DNA from: Mycolicibacterium porcinum
GTDB lineage: Bacteria; Actinomycetota; Actinomycetes; Mycobacteriales; Mycobacteriaceae
Direction: 5' to 3'
Assembly: GCA_001942045.1 (NCBI GenBank)
Contig: MSTD01000065.1
Location: forward strand, 1-25,687
Length of the DNA stretch: 25,687 nt
This document shows positions 17,755 through 24,493 of the stretch, piece by piece. The notes under the pieces were generated by a model. That model had not been told where the DNA came from. It saw nothing but the letters and a program-made list of their open reading frames with translations, and searched no databases. The first letter of the stretch is position 1. Every line of letters starts with the position of its first letter. Both the position numbers and the translations under genes were made by a program.

Positions 17755-17779
17755 TTGACCGCGGTGTGGGCTGGGCCAC

Positions 17780-19609
17780 ATGACTCAGACCACCGCCGCA
17801 CCGCTGGCCACACTGTCACCACAGGAACGAGTTGACGCCTGGCTGGCTGATTTCGAATCCGCACTGGCCGAGCGAGACATCGAGCGCGTCGTCGGAAAGT
17901 TCGCCACCGACAGCTTCTGGCGTGACCTGGTCGCCTTCACCTGGAACCTCAAGACCGTCGAGGGCCACGACGGGATCGCCGACATGCTGACCGCCCGGTT
18001 GAACGACACCGACCCGTCCGGGTTCCGGACCGCCGAGGCCCCGACCGAGGAATTCGACGGAGAACACGTCGTCACCTCGGCGTTCATCGAATTCGAGACC
18101 GCTGTCGGCCGCGGCAAGGGACATCTGCGGCTGCGCGACGAACTCGGCTGGACCCTGCTGACCACACTGCAGGAACTCAAGGGTCACGAAGAGCGCAAGG
18201 GCGCGAACCGGCCGCTGGGTGCGGTGCACGGGTCCGACCCCGACCGGCGATCGTGGGCCGAGAAGCGCCTCGACGAGGACCTGACCCTGGGCTACACCGA
18301 GCAGCCCTACATCGTGGTGATCGGCGGTGGCCAGGGCGGTATTGCTCTGGGCGCCCGGCTGCGCCAGCTCGGCGTGCCCGCCATCGTCGTCGACCAACAC
18401 GAACGGCCAGGTGACCAGTGGCGCAAGCGCTACAAGTCCCTGTGCCTGCACGATCCGGTGTGGTACGACCACCTGCCCTATCTGCCGTTCCCCGCCAACT
18501 GGCCGGTGTTCGCACCGAAGGACAAGATCGGCGACTGGCTTGAGTTCTATACCCGGGTCATGGAAGTGCCGTACTGGAGCTCGACCACCTGTCTGTCGGC
18601 GTCCTACGACGAAGACGAACAGCGGTGGACCGTCGAGGTGAACCGCAACGGCGAGCCCGTGACGCTGCGGCCGGCCCAGCTGGTGCTGGCGACGGGGATG
18701 TCGGGCAAGCCCAGCATCCCGACCCTGCCCGGTCAGGACATCTTCCGCGGCGAACAACACCACTCCAGCCACCACCCCGGCCCGGACCAGTACCTGGGGA
18801 AGCGCGTCGTCGTGATCGGCTCCAACAACTCCGCCCACGACATCTGTAAAGCGTTGTACGAGAACTACGTCGACGTCACCATGGTGCAGCGCTCTTCGAC
18901 GCACATCGTGAAATCGGAATCGCTGATGGAGCTGGGCCTCGGCGACCTGTACTCGGAGCGGGCGGTCGCGGCCGGAATGACCACCGAGAAGGCCGACCTG
19001 ACGTTCGCGTCCCTGCCCTATCGCATCATGGCCGACTTCCAGCGGCCCATCTACGACGCGATCCGCCAGCGCGACAAGGACTTCTACGAACGACTGGAAG
19101 CCGCCGGATTCGAACTGGACTTCGGGGACGACGACTCCGGCCTGTTCATGAAGTATCTGCGGCGCGGCTCCGGCTACTACATCGACGTCGGCGCTTGTGA
19201 GTTGGTCGCCGACGGCAGCATCAAACTCGCGCACGGCGAGGTGGACCGGCTGACCGAGGACTCCGTGATCCTGGCCGACGGCACCGAACTGCCCGCCGAT
19301 GTGGTCGTGTACGCGACCGGGTTCGGGTCCATGAACGGCTGGGCGGCCGACCTGATCAGCCAGGAAGTCGCCGACCGGATCGGAAAGGTGTGGGGCCTGG
19401 GCTCGGGCACCACCAAGGACCCCGGGCCGTGGGAAGGCGAACAACGCAACATGTGGAAGCCCACCCAGCAGCCCAACCTGTGGCTGCACGGCGGCAATCT
19501 GCACCAATCCCGGCACTATTCGCTGTATCTGGCGTTGCAGCTCAAGGCCCGTTATGAAGGCCTGGCAACGCCGGTGTACGGACTGCAGGAGGTCCATCAC
19601 CTGAGCTGA
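17780..19609 (+). CDS. Flavin-containing monooxygenase with N-terminal NTF2/SnoaL-like domain
   Basis: A 609-residue protein. Residues ~10-140 look like an NTF2/SnoaL-type alpha+beta domain (AWLADFESALAERDIERVV, FWRDLVAFTWNLKTVEG). Then comes a class B flavoprotein monooxygenase: FAD site VVIGGGQGG (182-187), the FMO-type motif FRGEQHH ending at His328, and a second nucleotide fold VIGSNNSAHD from Gly347 for NADPH. The C-terminal ATGFGSMNGW is also typical. It should bind FAD and NADPH and insert one oxygen atom into a soft nucleophile or ketone. Its divergent position beside acetoin/butanediol genes makes a diketone or hydroxyketone substrate thinkable but unproven. A hairpin terminator follows. 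Confidence 0.92.
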   Translation: MTQTTAAPLATLSPQERVDAWLADFESALAERDIERVVGKFATDSFWRDLVAFTWNLKTVEGHDGIADMLTARLNDTDPSGFRTAEAPTEEFDGEHVVTSAFIEFETAVGRGKGHLRLRDELGWTLLTTLQELKGHEERKGANRPLGAVHGSDPDRRSWAEKRLDEDLTLGYTEQPYIVVIGGGQGGIALGARLRQLGVPAIVVDQHERPGDQWRKRYKSLCLHDPVWYDHLPYLPFPANWPVFAPKDKIGDWLEFYTRVMEVPYWSSTTCLSASYDEDEQRWTVEVNRNGEPVTLRPAQLVLATGMSGKPSIPTLPGQDIFRGEQHHSSHHPGPDQYLGKRVVVIGSNNSAHDICKALYENYVDVTMVQRSSTHIVKSESLMELGLGDLYSERAVAAGMTTEKADLTFASLPYRIMADFQRPIYDAIRQRDKDFYERLEAAGFELDFGDDDSGLFMKYLRRGSGYYIDVGACELVADGSIKLAHGEVDRLTEDSVILADGTELPADVVVYATGFGSMNGWAADLISQEVADRIGKVWGLGSGTTKDPGPWEGEQRNMWKPTQQPNLWLHGGNLHQSRHYSLYLALQLKARYEGLATPVYGLQEVHHLS

Positions 19610-19623
19610 CAGACCGACGACAT

Positions 19624-19666
19624 GGCGCCCCGAACGTGACATAACCCCCACACCGTTCGGGGCGCC
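19624..19666 (+). terminator. 13-bp hairpin after the flavin monooxygenase gene
   Basis: GGCGCCCCGAACG (19624-19636) and CGTTCGGGGCGCC (19654-19666) form a perfect 13-bp stem with a 17-base loop, starting 14 bases after the stop codon. No T-run follows, as is common for mycobacterial terminators. It separates the monooxygenase from the deacetylase gene 41 bases further on. Confidence 0.75.
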
Positions 19667-19707
19667 CGCGTGTGTGCGGTCTTGGTATCGGGTCTTGGTA
19701 TACAGCA

Positions 19708-20415
19708 ATGGTGCGCCGATGGATGTGGAGCCTGACTGTCCTGCTCGTGGTGGCGGTGACCGTGCTCGCCGTCGGGTATCGGGTGATGAACTCACGCAGC
19801 TTCGCCCTCACCGGACACCTGGTGCACCGGGTCGAAACCTCGGCCAAAGTGGTCGCCCTGACGTTTGACGACGGCCCGACCAGCTATACCGCGGAAGTGC
19901 TGCGGATGCTCGACGACGCAGATGTTCGGGCCACGTTGTACCTCACCGGCACCGACCTGACCGCCGCGCCGCAGTACGGTGCCGCGATCGCCGCCGCCGG
20001 CCACGAGATCGGCAATCACAGCTACTCGCATCGACGAATGGTGCTGATGTCACCGGGCACCGTGGCCGCCGAGATCGAGCGGACCGATTCCGCGATCCGG
20101 GCAACGGGTTACCAGGGCCAGATCACCTTCCGCCCGCCCTACGGCAAGAAGCTCTGGGCCCTGCCGCGGTACCTGGCCGCGCATGATCGGACCATGGTCA
20201 CCTGGGACGTCGAACCCGATTCCGCCAGCGGGGTGAACGTCGACGCCATCGTGGCCGAGACCGTCTCGCGGGTGCGGCCGGGGTCGATCATCCTGCTGCA
20301 TGCGATGTACGACAGCCGCGACGCCTCCCGGGCTGCGGTTCCCCGCATCGTCAACGAATTACGCTCAGCCGGTTATCGATTCGTCACGGTGTCCGAACTG
20401 CTGGCCACCCCATGA
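19708..20415 (+). CDS. Membrane-anchored polysaccharide deacetylase (NodB domain)
   Basis: A 235-residue protein with a signal anchor at ~7-27 and an outside NodB domain (carbohydrate esterase 4). The motifs are complete: TFDDGP at 52-57 (catalytic Asp54, metal Asp55), HSYSH at 104-108 (metal His104 and His108), RPPYG at 142-146, and a late His198 in LLHAM. It should remove acetyl groups from an N-acetylated cell-wall sugar polymer, such as peptidoglycan; the exact target is not visible. The ATG at 19708 puts arginines just before the anchor; a start 36 bases upstream is possible. No Shine-Dalgarno is seen; TATACA lies just before the ATG. It is coupled by ATGA to the glycosylase gene. Confidence 0.9.
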   Translation: MVRRWMWSLTVLLVVAVTVLAVGYRVMNSRSFALTGHLVHRVETSAKVVALTFDDGPTSYTAEVLRMLDDADVRATLYLTGTDLTAAPQYGAAIAAAGHEIGNHSYSHRRMVLMSPGTVAAEIERTDSAIRATGYQGQITFRPPYGKKLWALPRYLAAHDRTMVTWDVEPDSASGVNVDAIVAETVSRVRPGSIILLHAMYDSRDASRAAVPRIVNELRSAGYRFVTVSELLATP

Positions 20416-20900
20416 CCGAGCTGTTACACGGGCTGGACCCGATCGTCGGCTCGGCACCGCGCATACTCATCTTGGGCAATATGCCCAGTGCGATGTCCCT
20501 GTCCTCGGGCCAGTACTACGGCAATCCGCGCAACGCGTTCTGGCGGATCACCGGCACTCTCTTCGCATTCACCGCCGATGCGCCCTATCCGGAGCGAGTG
20601 GCCACGCTGTGCGCACACCACGTCGCGGTGTGGGACGTGCTGCGATCCTGCCGGCGGGTGGGCAGCCTCGACTCGGCCGTGGAGCGTGACAGCATGGTGC
20701 CCAACGACTTTGATGCCTTCTTCAGCGAACATCCCACTCTTGACCGCGTGGTGTTCAACGGGGCCGCTGCCGAGGCGAACTATCGACTCCTCGTCGGCCA
20801 CCTCCCACTTCCCAGTGTCCGGGTGCCGTCGAGCAGCCCGGCACAGACGATGGCATTCGCGGCGAAACTGGACGCGTGGAGAGCCGCTCTGGGCGGGTAG
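20412..20900 (+). CDS. DNA-deoxyinosine/uracil-type glycosylase
   Basis: A 162-residue member of the uracil-DNA glycosylase superfamily, hypoxanthine-DNA glycosylase branch. LILGNMPSAMSL (19-30) is the family's first active-site motif, YYGNPRNAFW (35-44) follows as in this branch, and VPSSSPAQT near the C-terminus is the second motif that contacts DNA. It would remove deaminated bases, probably hypoxanthine or uracil, starting base-excision repair in the cytoplasm. The first motif reads GNMPS where GSFPS or GSLPS is more usual. The start overlaps the deacetylase stop by four bases, though the two functions have no evident link. Confidence 0.88.
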   Translation: MTELLHGLDPIVGSAPRILILGNMPSAMSLSSGQYYGNPRNAFWRITGTLFAFTADAPYPERVATLCAHHVAVWDVLRSCRRVGSLDSAVERDSMVPNDFDAFFSEHPTLDRVVFNGAAAEANYRLLVGHLPLPSVRVPSSSPAQTMAFAAKLDAWRAALGG

Positions 20901-20906
20901 GTTCGG

Positions 20907-21182
20907 TCAAGCCAGCCGGTCGACGATGTCCTTGGCTTCCTTGAGCCGCAGCCCGGTTTCGTCGCGCAATAGCTTGATGGCCGCGATCTTCTGCCCTTGC
21001 AGCGCCAACTGGCGGACCATCTGACTGGCCATCATCTCGCTGGGGTGAGCCGGCGGCGGCACCGACACCGGGTGCCCCGCGGCCGCGGCCGCCCGTTCCA
21101 GGGCCGCGATCCGTCGCTCAAGCTCCGCTAGGCGTCGGCGCAGGTCGTTGCTCGACTCATCGTTGCGGCGGAAAAGGCCCAT
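20907..21182 (-). CDS. Small coiled-coil protein with ribosomal L7/L12 C-terminal-like tail
   Basis: A 91-residue protein. Residues ~9-35 form a charged, heptad-like helix (LRRRLAELERRIAALERAAA), 36-50 are a Pro-rich linker, and 65-91 (KIAAIKLLRDETGLRLKEAK) closely match the last helices of the L7/L12 C-terminal domain, the part that binds translation factors. It is too short for a full L7/L12 protein and lacks the N-terminal dimer domain; the coiled coil could replace it. Similar small proteins occur in actinobacteria without known function. It ends six bases from the converging glycosylase gene and diverges from the large cyclase-ATPase gene. A TGCCA-GTG-TGGCA repeat lies just upstream of the ATG. 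Confidence 0.82.
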   Translation of the reverse strand: MGLFRRNDESSNDLRRRLAELERRIAALERAAAAAGHPVSVPPPAHPSEMMASQMVRQLALQGQKIAAIKLLRDETGLRLKEAKDIVDRLA

Positions 21183-21266
21183 AGTGCCAGTGTGGCATCC
21201 CCGCCCCCGCGGCGTTGCTGCGTTCTATTCTCATTGCAGCAGGTTCTCCGATGGCGGGGGCTTCGA

Positions 21267-24200
21267 ATGACGGAAACTGCGACGTGCCGCGCGTGTGGCA
21301 CCGAGCCTCGGGCAGGCGCCCGGTACTGCGACGCGTGCGGAGCGCCCGTCACCTCCACACCTGGCGCCGAGTACAAGCAAGTCACCGTCTTGTTCGCCGA
21401 CGTCGTGCGGTCCATGGACATCGCAGCGACGTTGGGCGCCGAACGACTCCGCGAAATCATGAGCGACCTGTTCAACCAGTCGGCCGCCGTGGTCCGCCGC
21501 TACGGCGGCACCGTCGACAAATTCACCGGTGACGGCATCATGGCCATCTTCGGCGCACCGGTCGCGTTGGAAGACCACGCTTTTCGGTCCTGCATGGCAG
21601 CTCTCGAGATCCAGCAGCAGACCGCACTGCTGGCGGCGCAGGTAAAGGTTCGCGACGGCCTCGACCTACGGGTGCGCATCGGACTGAGCTCCGGCCAGGT
21701 CATCACCGGCGAGGTCGGAACCGACACGATGAGCTACACCGCGATCGGCGAGCACGTGGGCATGGCCCAGCGGATGGAATCGGTCGCCCCGTCCGGCGGG
21801 GTGATGCTCACCGAGTCGACCGCACACCTCGTCGAAGACACCATGCTGCTGGGTGAGCCAGAGATGGTGCAGGTCAAAGGTGCCGATCACCCGATCCGCG
21901 CGCGCCGCCTGCTCGCGCTCAATTCCACCCACAACCTGCTCAGCGTCGGCGAATCGACCCTGGTCGGCCGAGGCTGGGAGTTGTCCGCCATCGAGGGCAT
22001 CCTGGAGCGCTCGATCCAGGGGCACGGCAGCATCGTCCTGCTCGTCGGCGGGCCCGGTATCGGCAAGAGCCGGCTGGTCAGCGAACTCGCGGCGAAGGCC
22101 GCCAGCCGCGGCGTACCCGTGCACTCCACCTTCTGCGAGTCCCACACCACAGAGATCCCGTTTCACGCCATCGCCGGCCTGTTGCGGGCCGGGTTCGGTG
22201 TGGCGGAACTGGATCGTGAGGCGGCCCGGGCGAAGCTTCGGACCCAGGTTCCCGACGACAGCACGGAGAACCTTGAGCTGCTCGACGACCTACTCGGTAT
22301 CGGCGACCCTGACGTCGTCCTGCCGGTGATCGACCCGGATGCTCGGCGGCGCCGGCTCACCACCCTGGTCAATGCGGCGTCGCTGGCGCGGCACACCCCG
22401 TCGGTCTATGTCGTCGAGGATGCCCACTGGATCGACAGCGTGAGCGAATCGATGTTGTCGGACTTCCTGACGGTGACGCCGCAGACTCCGTCCCTCGTGC
22501 TGATCACCTACCGCCCCGAGTACCACGGCGCATTGAGCCACGTCCACGGTGCGCAAACGATAGTCCTTGCACCACTGGATGATTCGGAAACCTCAGCGTT
22601 GATCAATGAGCTGCTGGGTACCGGTGACGGTGTCGCGGACCTGACCGAAACGATCTCCGGGAGAGCTGCCGGAAACCCGTTCTTCGCCCTCGAGATCGTG
22701 CGGGACCTGGCCGAGCGGGGCTTGCTCCGCGGCGAACGCGGCGCCTACGTGCTGTGCGAGGGGCATGGCCGGGTGAGCGTGCCGGCCACCCTCCAGGCCA
22801 CCATCGCCGCACGGATCGACCGGCTGGATCCGGTGGCCAAGCGAACGCTGAGCGCCGCTGCGGTCATCGGATCCCGGTTCAGCGAGGGCCTACTCGCCTG
22901 TCTGGACACCGAGCCGGTGTTCGAGGATCTGATCGAAGCCGAGTTGATCGACCAGGTGCAGTACACCCCGCACGCGGAGTTCGCGTTCCACCACCCGATG
23001 GTGCGCACCGTCGCCTACGAATCACAGCTGAAATCTGATCGTGCCGAACTACATCGACGCCTCGCCGACACTATTGCCGAGCGTGAACCCGAACTGGCCG
23101 ACGAGAACGCGGCATTGATCGCCGAACACCTGGAAGCCGCCGGCGACCTGCACGCGGCATACGCCTGGCACATGCGCGCCGGAGCGTGGGCCAACAACCG
23201 TGACACCGCCGCAGCCCAGATGTGTTGGGAACGCGCCCGCCAGATCGCCGACTTGTTGCCTGCCGACGACCCCAGCCGGCCCGCGATGCGGATAGCCCCG
23301 CGCACTCTGGTGTGCGGCAATGGCTTCCGCAGCAAGGTAAGTGTCTCCGGCGCCCGGTTCGAGGAACTGCAGGAGCTGTGCGAGGCGGCCGGAGACAAAG
23401 CCTCACTGGCCATCGGCATGGCCGGGTTGACGGGCGAACTGATGCTTCAGGGCCGGGTGCGCGACGCGTCACGGCAGGTGTCCGAGCACATGACCCTGAT
23501 CGAGTCCATCGGAGACCCGGCGCTGACGGTCGGCCTTTCGGCGACACCGATCTCGCTCAAGATCGAGAGCGGTGAGATGGGCGAGGTCCTGCGCTGGTCG
23601 CAGATGGCGATCGACTTGGCCGACGGCGACACCACCAAGGGCAACTTCATCATCGGCTCGCCGCTCGCGGCAGCCTACGCGGCACGCAGTATCGCCAAAT
23701 GGGCTCTGGGCCTTGATGGTTGGCGCGCAGACCTCGATCACGCACTTGCCATGGCTCGCAACACCGACAGATTCACCCACGCTCTCGTCATCACCTGGAC
23801 CTACTTCACCACGGTGTCGTGCGGCGTACTGCTCGCCAGCGACGAAGCACTGCGCGACATCGACGAGGCGCTGCAGATCACCGAGGGGGCCGGCGACGAC
23901 ATCGCTCTCGGCCTGGCCCGGGTGACCATGGGATACGCCTTGCTGAACCGAGATTCGCCTGCCGACCGCGAGCGCGGGCTGGCGATTCTCGGCCAGGTTC
24001 GGCAGATGTGCGTCAGCGGGCGCTTCTACATGTCCGAGCTTGTCGGTATCGATGTGTACACCGCGCGCGAGCGGGCCAAGCGCGGCGACCGGGCCGGAGC
24101 CATCCGGGTGCTGCGCGAGGCGATCGATGACCTCTTTCACAGCGGGCAGCTTCCGTACAACATCCTGGCGACCGGAATCCTCGCCGAAGCCCTGCTGGAC

Positions 24201-24434
24201 CGCGGGGCCGAGGGCGACGTGGCCGAGGCCGAGGCGGCGATCGCCAGACTGGCAGCGACGCCAGCCGAAGATGGGTTGATCATCCGCGACATCATGCTTC
24301 TGCGGGTACGCGCACTCATCGCCCGCGCAAAGGGGGACGACGCGAGCTACCACGACTTCCGTGACCAGTACCGGGACATGGCAACTCGACTCGGCTTTGA
24401 AGGGCACACGGCGCTGGCCTTGGCACTGCCTTGA
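21267..24434 (+). CDS. Large regulator: zinc ribbon, class III cyclase-like domain, AAA/STAND ATPase and TPR-like repeats
   Basis: A 1055-residue protein. A zinc ribbon has Cys7, 10, 21 and 24. A class III cyclase domain follows (~36-215): metal residues Asp45 (VLFADVV) and Asp89 (KFTGDG) and Lys85 are kept, but the motif that should read VNxAxR reads VGMAQR, so the transition-state asparagine is Gly165 while Arg169 stays. A STAND/AAA ATPase has Walker A GGPGIGKSR (261-269) and Walker B VYVVEDAHWID (380-390). The remaining half is alpha-helical, TPR-like. The layout is that of the mycobacterial cyclase-ATPase regulators (Rv0386/Rv2488c group), but no LuxR HTH is seen at the C-terminus. I chose ATG 21267 since it directly precedes the zinc ribbon. 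Confidence 0.9.
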   Translation: MTETATCRACGTEPRAGARYCDACGAPVTSTPGAEYKQVTVLFADVVRSMDIAATLGAERLREIMSDLFNQSAAVVRRYGGTVDKFTGDGIMAIFGAPVALEDHAFRSCMAALEIQQQTALLAAQVKVRDGLDLRVRIGLSSGQVITGEVGTDTMSYTAIGEHVGMAQRMESVAPSGGVMLTESTAHLVEDTMLLGEPEMVQVKGADHPIRARRLLALNSTHNLLSVGESTLVGRGWELSAIEGILERSIQGHGSIVLLVGGPGIGKSRLVSELAAKAASRGVPVHSTFCESHTTEIPFHAIAGLLRAGFGVAELDREAARAKLRTQVPDDSTENLELLDDLLGIGDPDVVLPVIDPDARRRRLTTLVNAASLARHTPSVYVVEDAHWIDSVSESMLSDFLTVTPQTPSLVLITYRPEYHGALSHVHGAQTIVLAPLDDSETSALINELLGTGDGVADLTETISGRAAGNPFFALEIVRDLAERGLLRGERGAYVLCEGHGRVSVPATLQATIAARIDRLDPVAKRTLSAAAVIGSRFSEGLLACLDTEPVFEDLIEAELIDQVQYTPHAEFAFHHPMVRTVAYESQLKSDRAELHRRLADTIAEREPELADENAALIAEHLEAAGDLHAAYAWHMRAGAWANNRDTAAAQMCWERARQIADLLPADDPSRPAMRIAPRTLVCGNGFRSKVSVSGARFEELQELCEAAGDKASLAIGMAGLTGELMLQGRVRDASRQVSEHMTLIESIGDPALTVGLSATPISLKIESGEMGEVLRWSQMAIDLADGDTTKGNFIIGSPLAAAYAARSIAKWALGLDGWRADLDHALAMARNTDRFTHALVITWTYFTTVSCGVLLASDEALRDIDEALQITEGAGDDIALGLARVTMGYALLNRDSPADRERGLAILGQVRQMCVSGRFYMSELVGIDVYTARERAKRGDRAGAIRVLREAIDDLFHSGQLPYNILATGILAEALLDRGAEGDVAEAEAAIARLAATPAEDGLIIRDIMLLRVRALIARAKGDDASYHDFRDQYRDMATRLGFEGHTALALALP

Positions 24435-24472
24435 TCTCGCCCGATTCTCGCGCACTTGTCGCCCTGTCGCGG

Positions 24473-24478
24473 TATACT
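24473..24478 (+). promoter_or_regulatory. -10 element TATACT of the DUF222/HNH gene
   Basis: TATACT, one mismatch from TATAAT, ends seven bases before the ATG at 24486, so transcription would begin at or next to the start codon, giving a leaderless mRNA. Its last base is shared with the LexA box. No good -35 was found. Confidence 0.6.
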
Positions 24479-24493
24479 CGAACACATGTTCGA
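24478..24493. promoter_or_regulatory. LexA (SOS) box overlapping the start codon
   Basis: TCGAAC-ACAT-GTTCGA is a perfect copy of the mycobacterial SOS box TCGAAC-N4-GTTCGA. It covers the expected transcription start and the ATG (24486-24488) of the DUF222/HNH gene. LexA boxes before 13E12-family genes are established in M. tuberculosis. Bound LexA would block the promoter, with release on DNA damage. Confidence 0.88.

Noticed and set aside
17816..19795. 659-codon open frame on the minus strand opposite the flavin monooxygenase gene
   Set aside because: It is antisense to a gene with clear FAD and FMO motifs, its translation is low-complexity His/Val/Gly/Gln text of the kind produced by codon bias in GC-rich DNA, and it crosses the terminator hairpin.
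21185..21197. TGCCA-GTG-TGGCA inverted repeat before the L7/L12-like gene as an operator
   Set aside because: Five-base GC-rich arms are common by chance here and there is no nearby regulator or second copy, so it was not listed as a feature.
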